Origin: an uncultured Eubacteriaceae bacterium
Lineage (GTDB): Bacteria; Bacillota; Clostridia; Lachnospirales; CAG-274
DNA length: 64,000 bases
Direction of reading: 5' to 3'
Assembly (NCBI GenBank): GCA_946497035.1
Contig: CAMMIW010000009.1
Coordinates: 30,757-94,756, forward strand
Shown: one piece after another, positions 29,440-38,875 of the stretch
Position numbering within the stretch: the first letter of the stretch is position 1
Layout of the letters: each line of letters starts with the position of its first letter
Position numbers and translations under genes: made by a program
Notes under the pieces: generated by a model
What the model was told of the DNA's origin: nothing
Databases searched by the model: none
What the model saw: only the letters and a program-made list of their open reading frames with translations

Positions 29440-31134
29440 CTATATACAATTTTTAAGTATATTGTATATATTTTTTTCATCTAAAGTTTCTTTTTCTAAT
29501 AGCTGGTTAGCTAGTTTTTCTAAAGTTTCTTTATTATTTAATAAAATGTTTTTGGCCTTTTCATATAACAAATTAGACAATATGTTACATTGAGCTATAA
29601 TATTTTCTTTATCTTTTAGAATGTTATTGTTTAAAATATTGTTATCAAACATACCATATTTTCCTATATAATCTAAAATTAAATTTGTAGCTTTTTCTAT
29701 ATCGTTATATGCACCTGTTGTTATATTTTCTTTACCAAAAATAATCTCTTCGGCACAACGGCCACCATATAAACTAGCTATTTGATTTTCTAAATCAGTT
29801 TTATTTTTAAACATTTTATCTTCAAATATGTTAAGGCAAAAACCACCTGCCCCTTTAATAGTAGGTATAATAGATATTTTAGTAATATTTGCAACATTTA
29901 AAACTTTTGTAACTATTGCGTGGCCTGCTTCATGTATAGCACATATTTTTTTATCTTCTAATGTTAAAAAAGATTTATCTTTTTTCTCATCTCCTGCTAT
30001 TATTTTTAAATATGCTTTATCTATATGCTCTGTTGTTATTTTATCACAATTATTTTTTATAGCTATAATGCTAGCCTCATTTATTAAACAATCTAACATA
30101 GCACCACTAAAATATATAGTTTTTTTAGCAATATCTTTTATGTCTAAATTTTCTGTTTTTTTATCTTTTAATAATAAATTTAAAATTTTTTCACGAGCCA
30201 CCTTGTCAGGCAGACCTATTTCTATATGCCTATCAAACCTACCAGCACGAACAAGAGCATCATCTAATATATCAAGACGGTTAGTAGCGGCTATAACTAC
30301 AATTGTTTCATCTTTAGAAAAACCGCTCATCTCTGTTAAAAGAGCATTTAAAGTTTGTTCTCTTTCTTCATTAGAATTTTGTAAAGAGGTTGATCTTTTT
30401 TTACCTATAGCATCTATCTCATCTATAAAAATAACAGCTTTTTTATTTTCTCTAGCTTTTTTAAATAGGCTCCTAACTCTAGATGCACCAACCCCTACAT
30501 ACATTTCTACAAAGTCTGAGCCACAAACAGAATAAAAAGGCACATTTGCCTCTGATGCAATAGCTTTTGCTAACATTGTTTTACCTGTTCCTGGTTGGCC
30601 ATAAAATATAATTCCTTTAGGTGTTTTAGCTTTTAGTTTTTCATATTTTTCAGGGTGCTTTAAAAAATCTACAATATCTTTAGCATTTTCTTTAGCTTCT
30701 TCGTTGCCTGCTATATCTTCAAAGTATATATTGCCACTATCTTTAGCATCAAATTGTTTTATAGCTATGGTAGATTTTCTCGTTTTTTTATAAATAATAA
30801 ATATTATGCCACCTATTAAAATAATACTAAAAAAAGCAGATAACCTATTGCCCACATTTATTTGTTCTTTAAAATTTATATTTTTCATAAGCATTTCTTT
30901 TTTAAAATTTTCTGTTCTAGGATTATCTGTTATAAAAATAGTATTATTATTTTTTTCTTTAAATTTTATTTTATCACTATCGTTATAAAATATTGTATCT
31001 ATATTATTTTTATTTACTTTTTCATAAAAATCTATATAAGGTATATATTGGTTTTTAGGTATAAGGCTAGCCCCTAGCAAAAGAACAATAAAAAAAGTTA
31101 CAAAACATATTATTTTATAATTTATCTTTTTCAT
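29440..31134 (-). CDS. Short FtsH-like membrane AAA protease
   Basis: About 564 residues. N-terminal membrane helix (ICFVTFFIVLLLGASLI), a short extracytoplasmic part of about 65 residues, a second helix (FFSIILIGGIIFIIY), the AAA domain with YGQPGTGKTMLAKA (Walker A), IFIDEIDAIG (Walker B) and RAGRFDRHIEIGLPD (arginine fingers), then zinc protease HEAGHA with the third ligand in TTGAYNDIEKAT. It degrades membrane and regulatory proteins. It is shorter and more diverged than typical 600-650-residue FtsH and is probably a second copy. The start at 31134 follows AAAGGAGGC; the longer frame from 31155 lacks a ribosome site. Confidence 0.9.
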   Translation of the reverse strand: MKKINYKIICFVTFFIVLLLGASLIPKNQYIPYIDFYEKVNKNNIDTIFYNDSDKIKFKEKNNNTIFITDNPRTENFKKEMLMKNINFKEQINVGNRLSAFFSIILIGGIIFIIYKKTRKSTIAIKQFDAKDSGNIYFEDIAGNEEAKENAKDIVDFLKHPEKYEKLKAKTPKGIIFYGQPGTGKTMLAKAIASEANVPFYSVCGSDFVEMYVGVGASRVRSLFKKARENKKAVIFIDEIDAIGKKRSTSLQNSNEEREQTLNALLTEMSGFSKDETIVVIAATNRLDILDDALVRAGRFDRHIEIGLPDKVAREKILNLLLKDKKTENLDIKDIAKKTIYFSGAMLDCLINEASIIAIKNNCDKITTEHIDKAYLKIIAGDEKKDKSFLTLEDKKICAIHEAGHAIVTKVLNVANITKISIIPTIKGAGGFCLNIFEDKMFKNKTDLENQIASLYGGRCAEEIIFGKENITTGAYNDIEKATNLILDYIGKYGMFDNNILNNNILKDKENIIAQCNILSNLLYEKAKNILLNNKETLEKLANQLLEKETLDEKNIYNILKNCI

Positions 31135-31232
31135 AAAAGCCTCCTTTTTAAACAATGTATTTTTAATAATTTAAAAATAACCTAAACATATTATACTATA
31201 ATTATTATAAAATTTCTAATTGTAAGTTTTGG

Positions 31233-31286
31233 CATAAAAAATAGCTAGTTTTAAAATATTTATTTTAAAACTAGCTATTTTTTATG
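31233..31286 (-). terminator. 26-bp perfect inverted repeat, probable terminator
   Basis: Arms 31233-31258 and 31261-31286 are exact complements with only 2 bases between. The repeat covers the stop codon of the 70-residue gene and lies 100 bases upstream of the FtsH-like start. Its A-rich and T-rich ends could terminate on either strand. Confidence 0.7.
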
Positions 31287-31494
31287 CTTTTAAATTGTCT
31301 GTTAATATTTCTATAATTTCTTGTTTAGATAAACTTTCTTTATATTTAGGGTGAGATTTAACCATTTTTAATAGCTCTTCTTTAGATTTTTCTAAAAGAC
31401 CACCTTTTATCAAATTTTGTTCACCTTTTAATACATCAATACATTTTCCCATTTCTTCTTCACTTTTTAGTATAAAAACTTCATTGTTATTCAT
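31282..31494 (-). CDS. Small hypothetical protein
   Basis: 70 residues, no signal or membrane segment, with TAGGAGG at good spacing before the ATG. It is a helical, Lys/Glu-rich protein: FILKSEEEMGKCIDVLKGEQ, then ELLKMVKSHPKYKESLSKQE and IIEILTDNLKA. One Cys. I do not recognise it. It lies between the ABC permease and the FtsH-like gene on the same strand, so it may be transcribed from the permease operon, and it ends within a strong inverted repeat. Confidence 0.65.
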   Translation of the reverse strand: MNNNEVFILKSEEEMGKCIDVLKGEQNLIKGGLLEKSKEELLKMVKSHPKYKESLSKQEIIEILTDNLKA

Positions 31495-31563
31495 ATAAAA
31501 CCTCCTAAAAATATTTATAGACTATACATATAGTTTTAAATATTTTTTAGATTTTATACATTT

Positions 31564-32931
31564 TTATTCAGATTTTATAGCTTTTAGAGCTTCTATTTTA
31601 ACCGCTCTTTTAGCTGGGAAATAGCCTGCCATAAGACCTATAAGGCTTGCAAAAAATAATGATGATAAGCTAAGCCATAGTGGGATAGAAGAGATTTTCA
31701 TAGCGGCTTCTTCTTCCATACCAAAGCCCATACCAAGCATACTCATTATAATAGGTGCTGCTTTATTTAAACCAAAAGATATTAAATAGCTAAATAATAC
31801 CCCTATACCACCACCTAAAAAGCCTATTAAAATAGCTTCTAAAAGAAATAATCTTTTAATATCTGAAACTCTAGCACCTATTACTTTCATTATACCTATT
31901 TCTCTAGTTCTTTCATATATTGCCATAACCATAGTGTTAGTTATACCAATAGCGGCTATAAATAAAGATATACCACCTATAGCACCTAATAATATTTGTA
32001 TGCTCATATTTGTTTTTTTAGCAGAAGATATATATTCTATGGGAGAATAAACGTTAAATTCACCTAAATCTTTTAATTGATCCATAACATCTTGTACAGT
32101 ATCTATATTCTCACATTTTATTATAACTGTATCGTAACCTTTTTTTGTGTTGGGATTGTTACCGCCTGATATTTTATCCATATCTTTTTTAATTTTTTCT
32201 AAAGTATCTATAGGCATTATAATATAATTTTCACCATAAGCTTCTGTTTTTTTAACGATACCAACAATGTTGGCTTTATATGTTTTATGGTTTTGCTTTT
32301 TGCCTATATCTGAGCCATTGCCGATATATTTTCTGTTAACACCAAAATTTTTATCTGTAGTTATAGTAATTTTTTGATTTAAAAGATCTATCTTTACTGT
32401 ACCTTCTTTAACATCTTCTTCGCTATATATCCATTTTGGATATGGTTCACCTTTTCCTTTTTTATCAAAACCATAAGCTATAAGAGGATTAGCAATTATA
32501 TTATATGTACCGCTATCTTCGGCAGATAATGTTCTACCTTCTATAGGTGTATATCCTAATAATTGGGCAGTATCAGGATCTATACCTATAGCACTAAATG
32601 AGCCTACGTATCTATCTCCATTAGCAATTAATCTTAGTTCACTTTTTAACATAGGCGTTACCGCCTCAACCCCTGGTATTTGTTTAAATTTATTTATATT
32701 ATCTTTTGTTATACCAGATTTTGCGCTAAAACCTGCGTTAACTTCTATATTAGTTATATTGCCCATTTGTTGTATTTGTTTATCAAAGCTTTCATTTAGA
32801 GCAACACCTAAAGAAACCATTATTATAATAGAGCTAGCACCTATAACAACGCTAAGTATTGTTAGAGCTGTTCTTAATTTTCTTTTGGCCAAATTTTTTA
32901 AGGCCATTTTTATAATATCAAAACTAGTCAT
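31564..32931 (-). CDS. MacB/FtsX-type ABC transporter permease
   Basis: 455 residues. N-terminal helix (RKLRTALTILSVVIGASSIIIMVSLG), a long extracytoplasmic MacB-core domain (residues 45-310), then three helices (GAIGGISLFIAAIGITNTMVM, ERTREIGIMKVIGARVSDIKRL loop, and two more), ending ...AVKIEALKAIKSE. This is the MacB topology used for mechanotransmission rather than substrate passage. It overlaps the NEW3-domain gene by 8 bases and belongs with the ATPase at 35034. The exported substrate is unknown; peptides or macrolides are typical. Confidence 0.92.
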   Translation of the reverse strand: MTSFDIIKMALKNLAKRKLRTALTILSVVIGASSIIIMVSLGVALNESFDKQIQQMGNITNIEVNAGFSAKSGITKDNINKFKQIPGVEAVTPMLKSELRLIANGDRYVGSFSAIGIDPDTAQLLGYTPIEGRTLSAEDSGTYNIIANPLIAYGFDKKGKGEPYPKWIYSEEDVKEGTVKIDLLNQKITITTDKNFGVNRKYIGNGSDIGKKQNHKTYKANIVGIVKKTEAYGENYIIMPIDTLEKIKKDMDKISGGNNPNTKKGYDTVIIKCENIDTVQDVMDQLKDLGEFNVYSPIEYISSAKKTNMSIQILLGAIGGISLFIAAIGITNTMVMAIYERTREIGIMKVIGARVSDIKRLFLLEAILIGFLGGGIGVLFSYLISFGLNKAAPIIMSMLGMGFGMEEEAAMKISSIPLWLSLSSLFFASLIGLMAGYFPAKRAVKIEALKAIKSE

Positions 32932-35011
32932 TAAAGTCCAACTCCTTTTTGGCTTTGACTTTTTTTACAAATATAAAAATGCCAATGCCAATAACAAAAA
33001 CAACTGCACATATTATACCAATAATTTTAACAAAAGAATTATTTTCTTCAACTGGCATAGTATCTGGTATGTCTGGTTCTTCAGGCATAATCATTTCTTC
33101 TATGTTTATTTTAAATTCTTCTGTTTTTTGTATTTCTTTACCATCTGTATCGTTATATGTAATAATAAGCTTTAATGTTTTTTCACCTGCTTCTTTTGGA
33201 GTGAAAGTGCCGTCATAATATTCTGTTGCTCCCGGCTCAAAATTTCCTATAAAATTTGTAGCGGTAGATGTATCAAAGCCCTCTCCTTCTAGTTTTATCA
33301 TAAGGTTAGAGAGAGTTACTTTACCTGTGTTATAAAGCTGAAAGTTTACATTCATAGGTGTATCAATAGTTCCTGTATCTTGTTTTGTTATTTCGCTAAG
33401 CTCAAGGTTAGCTTGTTGTTTAACATTAACCCCTACAAGCTCTACTGATTTAAATTCATTAGCTTGTTCATCTTCATACTCTAAATTTACATTTACTGTA
33501 TAAGAGCGAGGTTTTGCATCTGGCACAGCAAATAAATCAAAAGTATGAGATACCTCTTGTTTTGGAGCTATTTTATCTATAAAATATGTTGTGCTAGAGT
33601 TATCGGGTGCAAATACTGTACCTTTTTCTTCTGTTTTATCGTCTATAGTTAAAAATATTTTAATGTTTTTAACTGTTTTAGACTCGTGAGTGTTTTTAAA
33701 GTTCATAGATAATTTAAAGCTTTTACCTGCCTCTACAATAGTAGGGGTAGATTCATATCTGCTAACAATAATTTTAGGAACAGATGTTTTAGCTTGTTCC
33801 CCTTCTTTTTTAGGTGTTGGGTTATTTACATTAAAGCCAGCATACTGTTCTATAACTATGTTATTAGATGTTGTTGTACCATCTGTATTTGTAGTTTTGC
33901 TACCATTGTCATATTCAACAGAAAAACCTACAGAGTATGTTTGGCTAATAGCACTAGCTGTTGGTGCTACGCTAAAATAAACCTCTTTTTCTTCATTACC
34001 TTCTAATTTATCTATCAAAACAATGTTTGAAGATGTAGGAACTATATTTTCAGGCAATTTTGCTGTTATTTTTATATTTTTAGCTTGCCCTGTAGAGTTG
34101 TTTTTAATTTTTAATTTGAAAGTGCCACTTTGACCTACATTAAAGCTACCTGTTGGTGCTACAAGGCTTGTTATTTTTAAATCTATATTGCTATTTACAT
34201 TACCTGTTTTAGACGCTGTTACATATGTAAAATATTCTTTTGTATATTCTTTACCTGTAAAATCTGAATATGTTACTTTTAATGTTATTTTATTAGCACC
34301 TTCTTTTGTTAAGTTTGTTGTTGCTAATTGAAAAGATATAGGCTGAGTTGTATTGGCAGACATTTTAGGTAAAAAAATATTACTTGTGCCACCTACAACT
34401 GTCATATTATTTTGATCTAAACCTATAAGCTCTACGTTTACATTGTTAGCCTCCATACCAGAAACATTTTGTAATGTAGCAGTAATATTAAACGTATCGC
34501 CTAAAGATACACTATCTTTAGATATTTTTAAATCATTAAGAGCTACTGTTGGTATAACGCTACCGTTATCTATTTTTACATAAAATGTGTCGCTACCTGT
34601 AAAGCTTCCTCTATCTGTGCTTGTAAAAGAATAATCTAACGTTATAGGATATTTGCCTGTTGTAGCATTTTTATCTACATCTATAGATAATATAACATTA
34701 TGGCTACCACCTCTTAATATTTTGCTTGTTCTATCTGAGCTATTTAAAAATTTTATTGTAAGGGGGCTATTTTCGCCACCTGCTTTTGCTTGTATAAGTA
34801 CATCTAAAGCTATATCTGGTGATGTATTTACTATAGGTATAGTAACTTCAGTGCTTTTACCTGCTTCTATGCTATATGTATTGTTACCACCCATTTTTAA
34901 AACAGGTTTATTAGGTATGTTTGGTTGTTCTGTTGTATCTTGGGCAAAAGCTACACATACAATACTATTTATAAAAATAATTGTTATTAAAAATATTTTT
35001 AAAAATTTCAT
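32924..35011 (-). CDS. Secreted, membrane-anchored multi-domain NEW3/CARDB-like protein of an ABC system
   Basis: 695 residues: a Sec signal (LKIFLITIIFINSIVCVAFAQ), about five beta-sandwich domains of 110-130 residues with recurrent phrases (SVSLGDTFNITATLQNVSG, GQSGTFKLKIKNNSTGQAKN, AGKSFKLSMNFKNTHESKTV, PMNVNFQLYNTGKVTLSNL), a Pro/Glu stretch and one C-terminal helix (KIIGIICAVVFVIGIGIFIF) with a Lys-rich tail. This is the pattern of COG1361-like extracellular domains. In the operon it takes the position that a MacA-type periplasmic adaptor has in Gram-negatives, so it may gate or extend the transporter outward; that is inference. Confidence 0.85.
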   Translation of the reverse strand: MKFLKIFLITIIFINSIVCVAFAQDTTEQPNIPNKPVLKMGGNNTYSIEAGKSTEVTIPIVNTSPDIALDVLIQAKAGGENSPLTIKFLNSSDRTSKILRGGSHNVILSIDVDKNATTGKYPITLDYSFTSTDRGSFTGSDTFYVKIDNGSVIPTVALNDLKISKDSVSLGDTFNITATLQNVSGMEANNVNVELIGLDQNNMTVVGGTSNIFLPKMSANTTQPISFQLATTNLTKEGANKITLKVTYSDFTGKEYTKEYFTYVTASKTGNVNSNIDLKITSLVAPTGSFNVGQSGTFKLKIKNNSTGQAKNIKITAKLPENIVPTSSNIVLIDKLEGNEEKEVYFSVAPTASAISQTYSVGFSVEYDNGSKTTNTDGTTTSNNIVIEQYAGFNVNNPTPKKEGEQAKTSVPKIIVSRYESTPTIVEAGKSFKLSMNFKNTHESKTVKNIKIFLTIDDKTEEKGTVFAPDNSSTTYFIDKIAPKQEVSHTFDLFAVPDAKPRSYTVNVNLEYEDEQANEFKSVELVGVNVKQQANLELSEITKQDTGTIDTPMNVNFQLYNTGKVTLSNLMIKLEGEGFDTSTATNFIGNFEPGATEYYDGTFTPKEAGEKTLKLIITYNDTDGKEIQKTEEFKINIEEMIMPEEPDIPDTMPVEENNSFVKIIGIICAVVFVIGIGIFIFVKKVKAKKELDFND

Positions 35012-35033
35012 TTTTTATCTCCTTTTACATATA

Positions 35034-35768
35034 TTAATTAGGGTTATAAATAACTTGTTTTTTAGGGTTTTGGTTTGTTTCTGTTTTTATAATATGGCCA
35101 TCTTTTAAATATATTATTTCGTCTGCATATTCTGCTATTTCTAAATCGTGAGTAACTATTATAAGGGTTTGGTTATATTCTCTAGCTTTGCTTGTAATTA
35201 AATTCATCATTTCGTAAGTTGTTTTTGTATCTAGGTTACCTGTTGGTTCGTCTGCAAATATTATTTCAGGATTATTAACAAAAGCTCTAGCTATACTAAC
35301 CCTTTGTTGTTGGCCACCGCTCATCTCGGCTGGTTTATGCTTTAACCTTTTTTCTAGGCCTACATCTTTTAACATTTCTCTTGCTCTTTTTTCCCTATTT
35401 TTTTTGCTAACGCCCATAAAAACAAGGGGCAATGTAACATTTTCAAGAGCTGTTAATGTTGGAAGTAAATTGTATGATTGAAAAACAAAACCAAGATATT
35501 TTTGTCTAAATATAGCTAAACCTTCTTCACTCATTTTTTCAATATTTTTACCTTTAAAGATAATATTACCTTTAGAAGATCTCTCTAGACCTGCTATCAT
35601 ATTTAATAATGTTGATTTGCCAGAGCCAGATGTACCTAAAAGACAATATATTTTACCTTTTTTAAAACCTATACTAATGTTATCTAGAGCTACTATTTTT
35701 TCATTACCCATAGTATAAATTTTTGATAAATTTTTAACTTCTATTATATATTCTTTACTATTTTCCAA
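35034..35768 (-). CDS. ABC transporter ATP-binding protein (MacB/LolD type)
   Basis: 244 residues. Walker A LGTSGSGKST, Q-loop FVFQSYNLLPTLTALEN, signature MSGGQQQRVSIARAF, Walker B IIFADEPTGNLD and switch His in TLIIVTHD. The sequence DEPTGNLD with ALENVTLPLVF is typical of LolD/MacB/YknY ATPases. It is first of the three-gene unit ATPase - NEW3 protein - permease, all on the minus strand with gaps of 22 and -8 bases. Confidence 0.95.
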   Translation of the reverse strand: MENSKEYIIEVKNLSKIYTMGNEKIVALDNISIGFKKGKIYCLLGTSGSGKSTLLNMIAGLERSSKGNIIFKGKNIEKMSEEGLAIFRQKYLGFVFQSYNLLPTLTALENVTLPLVFMGVSKKNREKRAREMLKDVGLEKRLKHKPAEMSGGQQQRVSIARAFVNNPEIIFADEPTGNLDTKTTYEMMNLITSKAREYNQTLIIVTHDLEIAEYADEIIYLKDGHIIKTETNQNPKKQVIYNPN

Positions 35769-35798
35769 AACATCACCTCCACATATTAGATAATTATA

Positions 35799-36788
35799 TC
35801 ATATATTCGACAAAATTTCACTATTTTTTTCTACCTTTATGTTGTTTACCCAATTTTTAGTTTGCATTCTATATATTTCGTCTTTTTTTATACTAATATA
35901 TTCTTCTCTAACCATTTCTTTTATATCTTCTATATTTACTTCCACAATTTTATTTATTTTAAATATATAAAAGCCATCTCTACCTTCTATAACGTTGCTT
36001 ACACTTTTTTCACTTAATTTATAAATTTTATCTTCTATATTTTTTTCAAATAGCCCTTTTTGTAAATCTATGTTTTTATATACTTGTACATATGGTTGTT
36101 CTATAAATTTATTAAAATCTGTTTTAAAATTTATATCTTTTATTATATTATTTGCTTTTTGTTTAGCATCAAAGTTATCATTATTTTTTATAAAAATATA
36201 ATCTAAATTTATTTTATTTATTTTATTAATATTATCATTTATATATTTATTAAAATATTTTTCAAATTCTTTTTCATCTACAACAAAGGTACTTGTTATA
36301 TAATCATAAACCTTTTGCTCTATAATTCTTTCTTTTTCAAATTTTTCACAAATTTCTAAGGGAATGATAATGTTTTTTTCTTCTTCCATATATTCTTTTA
36401 AAAGTAGTGCTTCTTGTTTATATTGTTGCTTTTCATCTAAAGTAAGCTCTATACCTAAGTTTTCTGCTTCATATACAACTGCCTTTAAAAATATAATAGA
36501 GCTTATAGTATTGTTTTTTGCAACATCTTTTGCAGGTATACCGTCAAAATCTGTATGCCATATATCAACACCACCAACCTCTTCAAAAACATTTTCTTGT
36601 TCGTCTAAATATAATAAAAATTCTTCTTTGCTTATGTATTCATTATTTATTTTTAAAACATAGTCTTTATCTATATTAAAATATTTAAATATATACATAC
36701 CTATTACAAAAATGGCTAAAGTAGATAAAAATATTAAAATATAATTTCTATATTTATAATATTTTTTGCTTTTTCTATATTTTCTCAT
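35799..36788 (-). CDS. Membrane-anchored parvulin/SurA-like foldase
   Basis: About 329 residues: a basic N-terminus, one membrane helix (NYILIFLSTLAIFVIGMYIF), a SurA-N-like helical region (KINNEYISKEEFLLYLDEQE; LGIELTLDEKQQYKQEALLL) and a degenerate parvulin domain (LDYIFIKNNDNFDAKQKANN ... LQKGLFEKNIEDKIYKLSEK ... GRDGFYIFKINKIVE). It would assist folding of exported proteins. The PPIase core is weakly conserved and may be inactive. The ATG at 36788 follows AGGTGA; the GTG three codons upstream is part of that ribosome site. It lies 30 bases upstream of the ABC ATPase. Confidence 0.75.
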   Translation of the reverse strand: MRKYRKSKKYYKYRNYILIFLSTLAIFVIGMYIFKYFNIDKDYVLKINNEYISKEEFLLYLDEQENVFEEVGGVDIWHTDFDGIPAKDVAKNNTISSIIFLKAVVYEAENLGIELTLDEKQQYKQEALLLKEYMEEEKNIIIPLEICEKFEKERIIEQKVYDYITSTFVVDEKEFEKYFNKYINDNINKINKINLDYIFIKNNDNFDAKQKANNIIKDINFKTDFNKFIEQPYVQVYKNIDLQKGLFEKNIEDKIYKLSEKSVSNVIEGRDGFYIFKINKIVEVNIEDIKEMVREEYISIKKDEIYRMQTKNWVNNIKVEKNSEILSNI

Positions 36789-36963
36789 AATTTTCACCTA
36801 TATATTATATTTTTATATAAATTATATACTATCACTTTTTACAATTCAATTTATTTTAAATAATTTAATATAAATGTAATGTATTTTAAATTTTTGTGTG
36901 GAAAAAATAAGTTTTTTTTGATATAATATAAATGATAAATTTTAATAATTATAGGTGGTATTT

Positions 36964-38610
36964 ATGAAAATTTTTAAAAATATAATTACATTTACTCTTA
37001 TTATTAGCATATGTTTATGCTTTAATATGCCTACATATTCGGCGGAGGTTAACCAAATAACCTCTAATAATGTTTCTGCTAAAGTTTTACAAGTTTTAGA
37101 CGGTGATACTATTAAGGTGGAGCTACCTAATAAAGATACGGCTTATGTAAAATTAAAAGGTATTGATGCAAAAGGTTTTGATGATAGCTATGAATATCTT
37201 ACAAGCGCATTGCTTGGCCAAAACGTTCAGCTTGTAAAAGACGGTAGTTCTTATTATGGCGGCAAATTTAACTACATGATAGTGTATTTTAACGGTAGGA
37301 ATATTAATAATGAGCTTGTAGAAAGTGGCTATGCGGTTATAGATAAAAAGCAAGATAAAGGGAGCACATATAATAGCCTTTTAACTTCTCAAAATGCTGC
37401 TAAAAAAGATTATTCAGGTATGTGGCGATTTGAAGATGAAAACTACTCTAGTATAACAGGATCTACCACAGGCAATATTATTCAAACTAACGATAAAATA
37501 AATATTAATACGGCTACTAGAGATCAGTTACAAAGCCTTTTAAAAGGTGTATCTTTAGATTTAGCTAAAGAAATTATAAAATATAGAGAGAAAAACCCAT
37601 TTTCTAACATTCAAGAAATAAAATTTGTTAAAGGTTTTACTAAAAAAATATACGATCAAAATAAATATGCTTTAACTGTTTCTACTAACATTAATACGGC
37701 AAGTGAATTTGAGCTTAGAACATTAAACGGTCTTACAGATAGTGATATTAATAAAATATTAGATGAAAGAATAAAAAAAGATTTTACATCTGTTGAGCAA
37801 CTTTCAAATATTATATCTAAATCAGACTATAACAAAATTTATGATTATATATCTATAAAAGATGTTAACAATATTGATATAAGTAAAAGCTATGGTAGAG
37901 CAAATATATCTTTATCTGCCAAATCTTATCTTACAAATGCTGATGTTTCTTATTCTTTTGCAGATGATATTATATCACATAGAAAAAACGGATATACATA
38001 TAAAACTTTAATGGAGCTTTCAAAGCTTGGATCTAGCAACATTTCAGAGCAAGATATAAACTATTTAGAAGATAACCTTAACATTTATACTAATTTAAAT
38101 ACAGAAAATATAAATGAGCTTAATTCGGTATTTTCTAAAAATATTGCTGAAAAAATAAAAAATAAAAGCTTTACACAAAAAGCCCAATTAAATGATATAA
38201 TAAGCGATTCTGAATATAATAAAGTTAAAGATGCGGTTATTGTTAATAAAAATACAGATGAATATGTTAATATTAATACTGCTACAAAAGAGCAAATGTA
38301 TGAAAATGGCATACCTACAAATGAAACATATTATCTTATGCAAAGCCGCCCTATAAGACACGCAAAACAGTTACCTTTAGATGTAACAAAAATAAATAAT
38401 AAAATTAGTTTATATACTAATATTAATACTGCATCTAAAAAAGAATTACAATCTCTAAATAATGGAATTAATGAAAATCTAATTAATAATATTATTAAAT
38501 ATAGAGAGCAAGATAATTTTGGATCTTTAGAAGAGGTAGAAGAATTTTTTAAAGCTAATAATGCTATTAATGTATATAATGGTATAAAAAGCTATATAGT
38601 TGTTAGATAA
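36964..38610 (+). CDS. Secreted SNase-fold protein with about six ComEA-like HhH repeats
   Basis: About 548 residues. Signal peptide (ITFTLIISICLCFNMPTYSA), then a staphylococcal-nuclease-like domain (residues 38-145) with DGDTIKV at 46-52. Aligned to S. aureus nuclease, the catalytic Arg35, Glu43 and Arg87 are replaced by Lys63, Gly71 and Gly100, so cleavage is unlikely. From about residue 178 there are repeated helix-hairpin-helix units headed by ININTATRDQL, NINTASEFEL, NISLSAKS, TNLNTENI, VNINTATKEQM and TNINTASKKEL. These resemble the DNA-binding domain of the competence protein ComEA. An extracellular DNA-binding role is inferred. ATG at 36964 follows AGGTGG. Confidence 0.85.
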   Translation: MKIFKNIITFTLIISICLCFNMPTYSAEVNQITSNNVSAKVLQVLDGDTIKVELPNKDTAYVKLKGIDAKGFDDSYEYLTSALLGQNVQLVKDGSSYYGGKFNYMIVYFNGRNINNELVESGYAVIDKKQDKGSTYNSLLTSQNAAKKDYSGMWRFEDENYSSITGSTTGNIIQTNDKININTATRDQLQSLLKGVSLDLAKEIIKYREKNPFSNIQEIKFVKGFTKKIYDQNKYALTVSTNINTASEFELRTLNGLTDSDINKILDERIKKDFTSVEQLSNIISKSDYNKIYDYISIKDVNNIDISKSYGRANISLSAKSYLTNADVSYSFADDIISHRKNGYTYKTLMELSKLGSSNISEQDINYLEDNLNIYTNLNTENINELNSVFSKNIAEKIKNKSFTQKAQLNDIISDSEYNKVKDAVIVNKNTDEYVNINTATKEQMYENGIPTNETYYLMQSRPIRHAKQLPLDVTKINNKISLYTNINTASKKELQSLNNGINENLINNIIKYREQDNFGSLEEVEEFFKANNAINVYNGIKSYIVVR

Positions 38611-38618
38611 CATTTATT

Positions 38619-38657
38619 ATAAGGGTAAGATTTTATATATAATCTTGCTCTTATTTT
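38619..38657 (+). terminator. Terminator after the SNase-HhH gene
   Basis: A 14-bp stem with two G-U pairs (ATAAGGGTAAGATT with AATCTTGCTCTTAT) and a short T-run, 9 bases after the stop. Confidence 0.75.
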
Positions 38658-38773
38658 ACATATATTGATAAGCCAATAGTCTTATTAAAAGGTATGTAGT
38701 TGATTTGTATTTTTCATTAAACTCTAATAATTGGATATAAATAAAAAGAAAAAATTATTATTTATAAACAAAC

Positions 38774-38801
38774 AAAGGCCATCTATTAAATAGATGGCTT
38801 T
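38774..38801 (-). terminator. Probable terminator of the globin gene
   Basis: A stem of CCATCTA with TAGATGG extended by AAAG/CTTT around one bulged G, about 75 bases beyond the globin stop on the minus strand and followed by TTTGTTTGTTT. Confidence 0.55.
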
Positions 38802-38875
38802 AATTTATTATTGAGTTACAAATAAATGTAGATTATTTTTAATATTAATATGGGTATTTTGGGGGTAATAAAATG

